The translations under genes were made by a program, and so were the position numbers. From Lentibacillus jeotgali (GTDB taxonomy: Bacteria; Bacillota; Bacilli; Bacillales; Amphibacillaceae): 64,000 nt of DNA. The DNA lies in the NCBI RefSeq assembly GCF_000224785.1, contig NZ_AGAV01000015.1, forward strand, positions 186,001-250,000, read 5' to 3'. Of this stretch, positions 33,202-41,868 are shown piece after piece. Below the pieces are notes generated by a model. The model saw only the letters and a program-made list of their open reading frames with translations, was not told where the DNA came from and made no database searches. Position 1 is the stretch's first letter, and each line of letters starts with the position of its first letter.

Positions 33202-34742
33202 GAGCTTTTGTCCCTCGTTTCAATCCCAGTCTGTGATTTTATGAAAAACCGCCGGAATTCCGCAGTGCTCTGTGTCGAGGACTGGGTCAGCAGCGAACCG
33301 ATGATGGCCCCCAAGAATCCGATCGGGATGGCGATGATACCCGGGTTGGATAACGGCAACAGTGGTTCGTGCGGAATCCAGCCGCTCTGTGGATTCATGA
33401 TATGCGGGCCGATTAAGAGCAGCGCGAGCGAAGCAATCAGGCCGCTCACCATACCCGTGATAGCCCCCTTTTCATTAAAACGCTTCCAGTAAATCGTGAA
33501 CAAAAGCACCGGCAAATTGCTTGATGCCGCCACGATAAATGTCAGTGAAACAAGGAGTGTCACATTGATATTTTTTAAACCAAGTGCAAACAGGGTTGAG
33601 GTAAGCCCGACGACAAAGGCTGTCCATTGGGCCGACCGCAGCTGCGTTTTCTCGGTTGTCTGTCCTTTTTTAATGATATGGAAATAAACATCGTGCGAAA
33701 AGGCGGTTGTGGCTGAAATCACCAGACCGGCTACCACAGCAATGATCGTTGTAAACGCAATAGCTGCAATAAAAGCCATCAGAAAGTCGCCACCCAATTC
33801 TTCTGCCAATAGGGGCGCTGCCAAGTTGCCGGTCGGATCAAGCCCGACCAGCTGCTGATAGCCGATTAACGCAACGGTCCCCAGCCCGAGAACAAGTGCG
33901 ATGATATAAAAAGAACCAATAATCCAGCTGGCGGTCAGCAGTGATTTGCGTACCTCTTTTGTGTTGCGAACCGTAAAGAAGCGGATCAGGATATGCGGTA
34001 GCCCTGCTGTTCCAAGAATTAACGCCAGATGCAGCGATATGCTCTCCAGCGGGTCATCGTATAAGTTGCCGGGCAGGAAAAACTGCTCTCCCAGAGGCGT
34101 ACCTGTTTTCACCTGGGCGATTAACTCTGCGATATTCCAGTCGAAACGTGAAAAAACAATTAACGCTAGCAGAAAGGTACCGGACATGAGTACAACTGTT
34201 TTTACAATTTGCACCCAAGAAGTGGCAAACATGCCGCCGAACACCACATAGACAGTCATCAGACTCCCGATGATCAATACGGAAGTTGAATAGTCAATAT
34301 TTAAGAGCAGACGAAGCAGCAGACCGGCAGCCACCAACTGTGGAATCATGTAAAGAATCGAGATGATCAGGGCCCCGATTGCCATCATCCAGCGCATCCG
34401 TTTTCCCGGGAAACGCGAACAAATAACATCCCCGAGCGAATACTTGCCTAGACGATGAACGGGTTCGGCAATAAAAAATAACACAATTAAATAGGAAACC
34501 AAAAAGCCAATCGCATATAAAAACCCGTCATAACCGCTGATAGCGATGGTTCCGATTATCCCGAGAAACGATGCGGCACTAATATAATCCCCGGCAATCG
34601 CCATGCCGTTTTGTATACCTGTTAAACTGCCTGCTGCTACATAAAATTGGTTCGTTGTTTTACTCTGCTTCGCTGCCCAATATGTAATGATTAAGGTACA
34701 CACGATAATGCACAGGAAAAACAGGAAATAAGTCAGGTTCAC
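33198..34742 (-). CDS. Sodium:solute symporter, ActP-like, coupled to LytS kinase
   Basis: A 514-residue SSS-family transporter with about 13 membrane segments, similar throughout to YwcA (GDYISAASFLGIIG, LGDVICSRFPGKRM, GTAGLPHILIRFFTV). A GTG with GAGGGTGGG 3 bases upstream is taken as start. An in-frame TTG 69 bases earlier would add a non-hydrophobic, Pro/Gly-rich extension. Its stop overlaps the start of the LytS-type kinase. The arrangement suggests that the kinase reports on, or regulates, uptake of the same small organic acid. No DUF485 partner is encoded here. Confidence 0.88.
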   Translation of the reverse strand: MNLTYFLFFLCIIVCTLIITYWAAKQSKTTNQFYVAAGSLTGIQNGMAIAGDYISAASFLGIIGTIAISGYDGFLYAIGFLVSYLIVLFFIAEPVHRLGKYSLGDVICSRFPGKRMRWMMAIGALIISILYMIPQLVAAGLLLRLLLNIDYSTSVLIIGSLMTVYVVFGGMFATSWVQIVKTVVLMSGTFLLALIVFSRFDWNIAELIAQVKTGTPLGEQFFLPGNLYDDPLESISLHLALILGTAGLPHILIRFFTVRNTKEVRKSLLTASWIIGSFYIIALVLGLGTVALIGYQQLVGLDPTGNLAAPLLAEELGGDFLMAFIAAIAFTTIIAVVAGLVISATTAFSHDVYFHIIKKGQTTEKTQLRSAQWTAFVVGLTSTLFALGLKNINVTLLVSLTFIVAASSNLPVLLFTIYWKRFNEKGAITGMVSGLIASLALLLIGPHIMNPQSGWIPHEPLLPLSNPGIIAIPIGFLGAIIGSLLTQSSTQSTAEFRRFFIKSQTGIETRDKSS

Positions 34743-35022
34743 GTTCCCACCCTCTTTTGCTGTCCCGGGTTGAGGGGCTGTTTTTAGATCAAACCGCAAG
34801 ATACTATTCAATAAATTATAAATTTAAGCAATACTCTTGTTATGAATCGTACCGCAATCTTTGCTGTACGTAAAGTTATTTAGACAGTTCACCGCAACGA
34901 TGGTTCTAATATCCAACCTTTCATGCTATACTGGCGGTGAGTTAAAATGCAATGGCTTTGTGAGAACAGACGCGGCAGTTGATCGGATATGCACAGAGCC
35001 AACGCGAAAAGGGGACTTGAAT

Positions 35023-35637
35023 ATGTTTAAAAAAATTGCCTCAGATGCGCTGGGTCTATCGGACATTGGTAAGATCATCGACCCGGAGGACTATGACAAA
35101 ACCGATGCGGATGATTATGTCCGGCATGAAGATGATGAGAAAATCTACTTTCTGATCAAGACAAAGGCGGATGAATACTGCTTCACGAATACCGCCCTCA
35201 TTCATGTTGACGGGGAAAATGCAGCATCCTCCAAACGGACACTGAACCGCTATCCATATGCACAACACAAAGTTGCAAATGTCTTCCTCGAGACGGCCGG
35301 AAAAATTGATATGGATATTGAAATCAAATTCTCGCTCAGCAACCAGGCCTTCAGCATTGATGTACATAAGGATGAGATCGAGAAATTGAAAGATCTGTAC
35401 AAGGCGCTGCTGCATATTGCTGAAACCATGCATGAAAATGAAATTATCCTGGAAATGGGTAATCAAAGCCTGGATAAAGCAGTGAATGTGCTCCAGCATT
35501 CACGGGCGGCTGATGCTGATTTGGCGAGCCAGTATAAGGAGATGACGGAGTACAGCTTCTCCTGGCTGAAGTCTGTAAGGGAAGCGTATCATGCGAAAGA
35601 CTTTGGCGATATTTTTGAAAAGTATATCAACAATTGA
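35023..35637 (+). CDS. yvbH: Bacterial PH-domain protein YvbH
   Basis: A 204-residue protein starting MFKKIASDALGLSDIGKIID, with the block DEKIYFLIKTKADEYCFTN and the SSKRTLNRYPY region characteristic of B. subtilis YvbH and the bPH_1 (PF08000) fold at about 15-130. A helical C-terminal half follows. AAAAGGGGA precedes the ATG by 7 bases. Long in-frame sequence upstream lacks an RBS and is not included. Bacterial PH domains probably mediate protein-protein contacts; no specific role is known. It is cytoplasmic, a single-gene unit, and is followed by a hairpin and array 3. Confidence 0.9.
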   Translation: MFKKIASDALGLSDIGKIIDPEDYDKTDADDYVRHEDDEKIYFLIKTKADEYCFTNTALIHVDGENAASSKRTLNRYPYAQHKVANVFLETAGKIDMDIEIKFSLSNQAFSIDVHKDEIEKLKDLYKALLHIAETMHENEIILEMGNQSLDKAVNVLQHSRAADADLASQYKEMTEYSFSWLKSVREAYHAKDFGDIFEKYINN

Positions 35638-35642
35638 TCGCG

Positions 35643-35682
35643 AAAAGGGCTGGACGATGCTGCGGCATTGTGCAGTCCTTTG
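35643..35682 (+). terminator. Terminator-like hairpin after yvbH
   Basis: AAGGGCTG and CAGTCCTT pair at the base, with ATGC/GCAT above, and a weak T tract follows. Array 3 begins directly after it. Confidence 0.5.
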
Positions 35683-35808
35683 TTCGCGCGATAGCATCGA
35701 ATTTCGCGCGAGGCCTCCAAGAAATCGCGCGACACTCATCGAATTTCGCGCGAGGATGCCATGAAATCGTGCGGCGCCCCCACAATTTCGCGCGACACAT
35801 CCCCATCA
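35681..35808 (+). repeat. Array 3: six units, TCGCGCGA core, 20-21 bp apart
   Basis: Cores start at 35684, 35704, 35725, 35746, 35767 and 35788, steps of 20, 21, 21, 21 and 21. Five of six contain the palindrome TCGCGCGA; one has TCGTGCGG. Units are preceded by AAT, AAA or TGT. It lies 45 bases after yvbH in a tandem intergenic gap. Confidence 0.85.
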
Positions 35809-35942
35809 CAGTCTTTGGGAAAAACGCTGGATCCAGTGACCTGCGCAGATGGCCTCATTTGTTTTTATTTACTTAAAATGGGGAATGACAAAGGTGATTG
35901 AAAGGAAAACTATCCGTGAAGTCATCTGAAGGGGGCACTCGT

Positions 35943-37079
35943 TTGTCACAAAAAATAACCGTTGGATTAATCCCGGCTCCGGAGTTGCCGGAAACTATTG
36001 CTTATAATTTAGTCGACAAATTACCCGGTGCCTTTAATGAAGAAATTGACGGCGACATTTCATGGGAAGTCGGTGTTTTCCGAGACCCGTTAACGGGTGC
36101 TGCTGAAAATGTGGACAATCTGATTGAACGGGCTGGAGCCATTAAAGAGGCTCACAATTGGGATTATACTGTGTGTCTGACAGATCTGCCCATTTTTTCT
36201 AAAAAGGGTGTCGTGCTGGGGGATGTGAATGACAAAGAAGGTGTTGCGCAAATATCCATCCCTGCGTTCGGGCTTTCCCCTGTGCAAAAAAAGGTGAATC
36301 AAGCCATTATACAGGTTGTCGGTGAATTATATTTCAGGGTGAATGAGGATTACAGTATCAATGGGGAAAGTGCAAATAGACATAAAGGTTTGCTGGAGCG
36401 CGGTTTTCTATTTTCTCCAATCCATAAAATGACGCAAACTGACGGGATTGAAAAATCAGATGTGCGCTTTATTCTTAAACCAAAGCTGTATGGAAGGTTA
36501 AAGTTGCTGCTTGGCATGACCCATGCGAACCGCCCGTGGTCGATTATTCCGTCATTTAAACGCGTGATGGCAGTTGCTTTTGCAACCGGTGCGTATGGAT
36601 TAGTATTCCCGACACTGTGGCAGCTAAGTGCGGCTTATGACATGAATCGATTTTGGATATTAACGCTGTCGGCCCTGTTCGGTATGATTATCTGGATTAT
36701 TTTTGCGCATAATCTTTGGGAAAAACCGAGCGCAAAAAGCCACCGAAAATTGCGGTTACTCTATAATGCGGCGACATTCCTAACCATAACAGTTGCCGTC
36801 AGTGTTTACTATGTTATGCTGCTGCTGTTGTTTCTAATTGCAGTTGCGTTTATCGTGCCACCGGGGTTATTCAGTGAGGTTGTCGGCTTGGAAAGAGAAG
36901 AGGTAGGTTTTATGCATTTTTTCCGTCTGGGCTGGCTTGTTGCCTCGATTGCCACGGTAGCTGGTGCTATTGGTTCCAGCTTGGAACGCGAGACGACCGT
37001 TCGGAACATCATGTACGGTTACCGGCAGCAGCAGCGCTATGAGGAAATGGACTACTATGGTGAAAAAGACGAAGCGTAA
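35943..37079 (+). CDS. Conserved membrane protein, function unknown
   Basis: A 378-residue protein with a soluble N-terminal domain of about 200 residues (ITVGLIPAPELPETIAYNLV, then WDYTVCLTDLPIF). The latter contains an alternating strand/helix pattern. Four hydrophobic segments follow at about 205-350. The last part is a polar tail ending YYGEKDEA. The TTG start is chosen for GAAGGGGG 6 bases upstream; GTG and TTG codons up to 45 bases earlier are alternatives. I do not recognise a functional family. It is followed closely by the RNase H gene, whose RBS lies just past its stop, suggesting an operon. Confidence 0.65.
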   Translation: MSQKITVGLIPAPELPETIAYNLVDKLPGAFNEEIDGDISWEVGVFRDPLTGAAENVDNLIERAGAIKEAHNWDYTVCLTDLPIFSKKGVVLGDVNDKEGVAQISIPAFGLSPVQKKVNQAIIQVVGELYFRVNEDYSINGESANRHKGLLERGFLFSPIHKMTQTDGIEKSDVRFILKPKLYGRLKLLLGMTHANRPWSIIPSFKRVMAVAFATGAYGLVFPTLWQLSAAYDMNRFWILTLSALFGMIIWIIFAHNLWEKPSAKSHRKLRLLYNAATFLTITVAVSVYYVMLLLLFLIAVAFIVPPGLFSEVVGLEREEVGFMHFFRLGWLVASIATVAGAIGSSLERETTVRNIMYGYRQQQRYEEMDYYGEKDEA

Positions 37080-37101
37080 CTGTCAGGAAGGAGTTCATGC
37101 A

Positions 37102-37488
37102 TTGATTGAGGTTTATACAGACGGCTCATCCAGCGGCAACCCGGGTGCCAGCGGTGCAGGTATTTACATCAAAGCTCACGGGGGAAAATATGAATTTTCG
37201 TTTTCGCTCGGCGTCATGTCCAATCATGAGGCCGAGTTTCATGCGGTCTTGAAGGCGTTGGGGATTTGTTTGGAGCATTTTCCGGATGAAATCTTATCAT
37301 TCCGCTCAGACTCCAGGCTGGTTGTTGACGCGATTGAGGCTGGCTTTATCAAAAATCAGGTCTACAAGCCGCTACTTTCTCAAATTAACGAGAAGGCAAG
37401 CAGCTTCCCCTATTTCTTCATCAAATGGATCCCCGAAAAGCAGAACCCTCATGCAGACAGACTTGCCAGACAAGCAATCAGGGTGTAA
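37102..37488 (+). CDS. RNase HI-like protein (YpeP type)
   Basis: A 128-residue RNase H fold protein. The catalytic acids are D7 in YTDGSSSGNPG, E in NHEAEFHAVLKAL, D in FRSDSRLVVDAIE and the final D in HADRLARQAI. The full DEDD set is present, so it is likely active on RNA in RNA:DNA hybrids. The TTG start has AGGAAGGAG 8 bases upstream; the only nearby ATG runs into a stop after one codon. The length matches B. subtilis YpeP (about 130). It lies 22 bases after the membrane protein gene. Confidence 0.88.
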   Translation: MIEVYTDGSSSGNPGASGAGIYIKAHGGKYEFSFSLGVMSNHEAEFHAVLKALGICLEHFPDEILSFRSDSRLVVDAIEAGFIKNQVYKPLLSQINEKASSFPYFFIKWIPEKQNPHADRLARQAIRV

Positions 37489-37637
37489 CCGTGCAAGGGG
37501 AAAATTGACGTATAAAATTTAGGCTTTAAAATTAGTCTGTATGAGAATTTACATACTTAACTTAATTATGGACACCAACAGACTTGCTTAGAAAGTAGTT
37601 TGAATGCTGTCTGTTTAAGAGAAAGAAGGAAACTTAA

Positions 37638-39563
37638 TTGGCAACATCGATCATTAAAGATGCTTTTAAGGTAAAAAGAACCCCTTTTCCGTGGCGAAGG
37701 GCAGTCGGAGCGGGATTAAGTGCATCCATTCCCGTCATGATTGGCATCTTGCTTGGGAACTTCCAATACGGCCTAATTGCCGGGATTGGAGGATTTTCAT
37801 CGTTATATGTGTTTAATGAACCGTATAAACATCGCGCCAAAAAGGTGTTTTTCGTTATTCTGGGCTTGTCTGCTGCCATGGGACTTGGCACGCTGACCGC
37901 TATTTCGCCAGTTCTATTTGCGGTCTTGTTGGGGCTGATTGGCGGAGTCGGGACGTTTGTCTTTGGGGCTTTGAAAATCCAGGGGCCGGCTTCGATCTTC
38001 TTCGTTATCATATTTGCCATGACATCCGCCATGGAGATTAACCCGAATGACGCACTGCTGAGGGCTGGATTGGTTGCCATGGGTGGTACCGTTTCCTGGG
38101 TGGTTGCGATGGCCGGATGGTTTACTGATCCTTACCATCCGGAGAAGAAGTCAATTTATCGCCTTTATGCCACGTTATCGGCTTTACTAGATTCGATTGG
38201 AACAGCCAAATTCAATGAGATGAAGGAAAAAACGTTATTTTCGTTACAGGATGCTGAAAGGACACTAGCATCTGGCTATATTTCATGGCGTAGCACCGAT
38301 TCATTTAAGCGTTTATACGTATTGAAGGAATTGGCACATGGAATCTGGATGGACCTCTTGGAACTGGAGGCTGAAGGCAAAACGGAGCCCCCTTCAGAAA
38401 TGGGCACTTTTTTAAGACAGGTGACACAATCACTTCGTAAAAAGCATCCGGCGACAAGCATCACTGCTCCTGCTATAAAGCAGTTAAGCACCTTGGAGGA
38501 GCGTCTCTTGGCCAATCTTGTCGAGGCAAATGCTGTAATTCACGAGTCGTTCCCAAATTTGGATCAGGAGGTTCATTTGCAGAAACAGCCGATTATAAAA
38601 AAATTTGCGGATGCATTTGATAAAAATGCCGTTGTATTCTTAACGTCCATTAGATATGCCATTGTTTTGGGGCTTGCGGCATTGATCGCATTCTCGTTCG
38701 AATTTGACCGGTCATACTGGATTCCCGTTTCATGTGGGTCTGTCATGCTCGGTTCAACCATCATCAGTACGTTTCATCGGTCGATTCAGCGTTCGCTCGG
38801 CACCCTGTTCGGAATTCTTGTCGCTGTGGTAATTCTGTCCATCAGCCCTGCACCGGTTGTTGTGGCACTATTAATCGCGATGTTTCATTTTCTAACAGAG
38901 ACGTTTATGGTGCGCAACTATGCATTTGCCGTTACGTTTATCACACCGAATGCGATTTTAATAGCTGAGAGCACAACGCAAATTCAAAACGTATCCTTTT
39001 TTGCCAGTGCTCGGATCACCGATGTCATCATTGGTTGTATCATTGGGATTTTGGGTGTGCTGCTCGTCGGCCGTCATTCAGCATCAAGCCGCCTGCCGCA
39101 TTTATTAGCCAAAACCATTCGCAGTCAATCACAGTTATTTTTCAAAATTTTTTCGGATAAAAGTGTATCCGTTGTTGAGGATTACAGTCGTACGCAAAAT
39201 AAAATGCGGACGAATTTAAATAATTTACGTACCGTTTACAATACATCATTAGGTGAGATTCCGAATGACTTTGATTATCTGACTCATTTATCGCCGGCTA
39301 TTTTCTCGTTAGAACAGCTTGGCTACTTTCTTGACACTGCTGCAGTGAGCGGTGGGCGAACAGTATTATCCAAAGACGAAACGGCCCGATTTGTTTATTT
39401 TTTCGAGTCAATGGCCCAGTCCATTGAGCAGCAGGAATTGCTTGAGACGTTTGACATTCCTCACATACCGGAACACACGCAGATTCGCCAGGAACTTAAT
39501 ACATTGCAGGAAACATTGACGCTTAGTTTGAACAAGTTAGCAAAACCGGAAGAAAGGGAGTAG
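37638..39563 (+). CDS. FUSC-type aromatic acid exporter-like membrane protein
   Basis: A 641-residue protein with two membrane blocks of about six helices each (roughly 20-165 and 335-475), separated by and ending in cytoplasmic helical domains. This is the plan of the fusaric acid resistance / YccS family. Conserved motifs include RRAVGAGLSASIPVMIG in the first block, and SYWIPVSCGSVMLGST followed by RSIQRSLGTLFGILVA in the second. The start is TTG, with AAAGAAGGA 7 bases upstream. It is presumed to export aromatic or other organic acids; the substrate is not known. Confidence 0.85.
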   Translation: MATSIIKDAFKVKRTPFPWRRAVGAGLSASIPVMIGILLGNFQYGLIAGIGGFSSLYVFNEPYKHRAKKVFFVILGLSAAMGLGTLTAISPVLFAVLLGLIGGVGTFVFGALKIQGPASIFFVIIFAMTSAMEINPNDALLRAGLVAMGGTVSWVVAMAGWFTDPYHPEKKSIYRLYATLSALLDSIGTAKFNEMKEKTLFSLQDAERTLASGYISWRSTDSFKRLYVLKELAHGIWMDLLELEAEGKTEPPSEMGTFLRQVTQSLRKKHPATSITAPAIKQLSTLEERLLANLVEANAVIHESFPNLDQEVHLQKQPIIKKFADAFDKNAVVFLTSIRYAIVLGLAALIAFSFEFDRSYWIPVSCGSVMLGSTIISTFHRSIQRSLGTLFGILVAVVILSISPAPVVVALLIAMFHFLTETFMVRNYAFAVTFITPNAILIAESTTQIQNVSFFASARITDVIIGCIIGILGVLLVGRHSASSRLPHLLAKTIRSQSQLFFKIFSDKSVSVVEDYSRTQNKMRTNLNNLRTVYNTSLGEIPNDFDYLTHLSPAIFSLEQLGYFLDTAAVSGGRTVLSKDETARFVYFFESMAQSIEQQELLETFDIPHIPEHTQIRQELNTLQETLTLSLNKLAKPEERE

Positions 39564-39586
39564 CGGCCGGGTTCCGTTCTCTCCTC

Positions 39587-40213
39587 TCAAACCCCTTTTT
39601 GGCTGAAAGGCAGGAATAATTTAATGCCCCGCTTATTCCCCGGCAAGAACTGCATATCGATCAGCAAATGACTTCCGTAAGCTAGCACAAGCGCCCAAAA
39701 TAGTCCCTGAACGGCAAAGTCCTGATTGATGTAATAGGCGATCACCCCAAAAAACAGCCACCCGATGAGTGAGTGCGTATAACTCCTGTGCGGTACCAGT
39801 GCAGCCATTGCGACATAAACACCCGCCAGCCAAACCCATATTTCCGATATGAATACACCTCCTGCAATAATAGCGGCACCACTGATAAACAGCATCAGTT
39901 TTTGTGAAAATACCGGTGCGATGAATAACAGAAACACCCCAAGCGCCAGCCCGATGTACTTTTCCGTCCCCGCTAGGCCGAACCAGGCATAAAGACCGGC
40001 TAAAATCCCAATTAGCCGCACAAGGTTCTGAACCATTTTATATGACAATGAAATTTTATTGGCAAGTTTTCCGCCTGTATCTAAATCCGGCACCAGTGAG
40101 GCAACTATTCCAGCACCCATCAATACGGCGGTGTTAATTGCGTCCTGACCGGTTGACTGGGCTACAGCTATGCTAGTCCCCGCTCCGACGATTGCGTGAA
40201 TTTTTCCGTCCAT
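39587..40213 (-). CDS. YdjM-type metal-dependent membrane hydrolase
   Basis: A 208-residue polytopic protein of the DUF457/YdjM group, annotated as membrane-bound metal-dependent hydrolases. The His/Asp pattern is visible: H6 in KIHAIVG, LVPDLDTGGK near 45, HRSYTHSLIGW near 146-156 and GSHLLIDMQF near 182. About six hydrophobic segments are present. AAAGGAG precedes the ATG by 8 bases. The substrate is unknown; some members are linked to DNA damage or membrane lipid metabolism. It converges with the FUSC gene. Confidence 0.87.
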   Translation of the reverse strand: MDGKIHAIVGAGTSIAVAQSTGQDAINTAVLMGAGIVASLVPDLDTGGKLANKISLSYKMVQNLVRLIGILAGLYAWFGLAGTEKYIGLALGVFLLFIAPVFSQKLMLFISGAAIIAGGVFISEIWVWLAGVYVAMAALVPHRSYTHSLIGWLFFGVIAYYINQDFAVQGLFWALVLAYGSHLLIDMQFLPGNKRGIKLFLPFSQKGV

Positions 40214-40389
40214 TGGCAGTCTCCTTTAATTCGTGATGACAGGGTTATTATACAGGATGCGGGCCTCTTTGTGCAGAGGTTGGAGCGATTGGCCAAGCCA
40301 TTCACATAACAGTGTATTACCAAAATGGGCTATCCGGCATAGGCTGAGAATGGAAGTATTTTATCTATACAGAGGAGGACTTTGCTGTT

Positions 40390-41370
40390 ATGACGATGCA
40401 ATCGACAGAAGCAGAATGGCTGGAGCATTTGGTGGAATGGACAGAGCAGTGCGATCAGCTGGTCGCTTCATTAGAAACGCGTTCAGATATGCCAGATTCA
40501 AACATTGAACCGGGTGAGTGGCAGCTCCGTTTTCGTGAACTGGGCGAAAGGGCAGATGCTTACCGTGAGCAATTACTGCAGGATGAAGACACGGCTGATA
40601 CGGCAGTTGATATTAATTCATTGAATGAGAAAGCGCACCAGCTCAGAAGTGAATTTGCTCAATTGATGGAGGAAAACAGTTCCGGCGGGTTTTCAGAAGA
40701 CAATGAACCTGATGCGGATGATGAGGACAGACAATCAACGACAGCTGTTCCAATTGGCAAACATACCCTGCCGCCGCTCCCGTACGATTACAATGCACTA
40801 GAACCGCATATCAGTGAGGAAATTATGCGACTGCATCATGACAAACACCATCAAGGCTATGTGGATGGCTTGAACAAAGCTGAAAAGGAGATGCAAAAAG
40901 CTCGGAAAAACGGCGACTTCTCGCTGATCCGGCATTGGGAAGTTGAAGCGGCATTTAATGGCGCCGGGCACTATCTGCACACGATTTTCTGGGAAAACAT
41001 GAGTCCGAATGGTGGCGGAAGACCGGATGGCCCGATTGCAAAAGAAATCAAGCAGACATTCGGCAATTTTAATAAATTTAAGGAGCATTTCTCCAAAGCA
41101 GCTGAAAACGTCCAGTCTGTAGGGTGGGCGCTGCTTGTCTGGTCACCAAGATCACACCGGACCGAAATCTTGCAGGCAGAGAAGCATCAGAACCTCACCC
41201 AGCAGGATGTGATCCCATTGCTCGTCCTTGACGTATGGGAGCACGCATATTATCTGCAGTACCACAATAACCGTACAAACTACATCGATGCGTGGTGGAA
41301 CGTTGTCTGCTGGGACAGTGTGAACAGACGGTTTAACGAGGCGAGAAAGGTAAAGTGGCAGCCGTATTAA
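40390..41370 (+). CDS. sodF: Iron/manganese superoxide dismutase with N-terminal extension
   Basis: A 326-residue protein. Residues 1-120 form a helical, acidic extension not found in ordinary SODs. Residues 122-326 are a Fe/Mn-SOD (HTLPPLPYDYNALEPHISEE). Metal ligands are H149 in HHDKHH, H197 in GHYLHTIFWENM, and the D and H of DVWEHAYYLQ. This plan matches B. subtilis SodF. GAGGAGG lies 8-9 bases before the ATG. It converts superoxide to peroxide and oxygen in the cytoplasm; the role of the extension is unknown. It is followed by array 4. Confidence 0.92.
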   Translation: MTMQSTEAEWLEHLVEWTEQCDQLVASLETRSDMPDSNIEPGEWQLRFRELGERADAYREQLLQDEDTADTAVDINSLNEKAHQLRSEFAQLMEENSSGGFSEDNEPDADDEDRQSTTAVPIGKHTLPPLPYDYNALEPHISEEIMRLHHDKHHQGYVDGLNKAEKEMQKARKNGDFSLIRHWEVEAAFNGAGHYLHTIFWENMSPNGGGRPDGPIAKEIKQTFGNFNKFKEHFSKAAENVQSVGWALLVWSPRSHRTEILQAEKHQNLTQQDVIPLLVLDVWEHAYYLQYHNNRTNYIDAWWNVVCWDSVNRRFNEARKVKWQPY

Positions 41371-41393
41371 TCTGTTTAAGTTTAAGATAGCTA

Positions 41394-41458
41394 AACTTGT
41401 GTGAAGCGGCAGTAACTCCACCCCCAACTTGTGCAGGACCGCGCCTAATTCGTGCGCG
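41394..41458 (+). repeat. Array 4: short degenerate array, AAC-TTGTGC units
   Basis: Related cores occur at 41397 (TTGTGTGA), 41417 (degenerate), 41429 (TTGTGC) and 41450 (TCGTGCGC); the last two are 21 bp apart. They resemble array 1 units. It begins about 25 bases after the sodF stop. Confidence 0.55.
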
Positions 41459-41527
41459 CATCACATCCCTAAATGACGATTTTCGTTCTTGACTGAAAAT
41501 CAACTACCTTCCAGTAAATTAAAGTAA

Positions 41528-41554
41528 AAGCTCCCGGCTTCGTGCCGGGAGCTT
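41528..41554 (+). terminator. Strong hairpin after sodF
   Basis: AAGCTCCCGGC pairs perfectly with GCCGGGAGCTT around TTCGT. The following tract is only weakly T-rich. It is likely to be the sodF terminator and could act on both strands. Confidence 0.7.
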
Positions 41555-41584
41555 CAATACTATGAAAGAATAGCACATCATAAT

Positions 41585-41736
41585 TACATTAACGTCTGGA
41601 ACCAATACCAAGTCTGGTTCCGACGTAATTGCCGATGATGTATCCGAGCGTTCCCACAACCAGCGTTGGCCCCCTTGAAGCCTTGAAGAGATCGGGGACT
41701 TATTGCGCCGTCGGTGTACCAGTACCGGCGGTTTTT
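41585..41736 (+). ncRNA. Structured region ending in a terminator; possible small RNA
   Basis: A long hairpin (TTAACGTC-GGAACCA against TGGTTCC-GACGTAA) at 41588-41629 is followed by a segment with CCCCCTTGAAG...ATCGGGGACTTATTGCGCCG. A final hairpin GCCG-CGGT/ACCG-GCGG with TTTTTAT lies at 41706-41736. The 3' part resembles the end of the holin-like toxin locus at 12445-12558. On the other strand a short frame ends GTLGYIIGNYVGTRLGIGSR but has no start codon. It may be a relic of a second type I toxin-antitoxin locus. Confidence 0.4.
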
Positions 41737-41868
41737 ATATCATATGTTACTATTGTCATTCAACATCCTCAAAATCCCATTCTATTACTTGCTGCACTAT
41801 TATTGAATATATAAATTAACCCTAACCCATACTACAGTTGTACACTTTCTGACTTGGGGGGTTGTTTT

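Noticed and set aside
41629-41814. 61-codon plus-strand ORF over the structured region after sodF
   Set aside because: It runs through a terminator hairpin and T tract and has no RBS.
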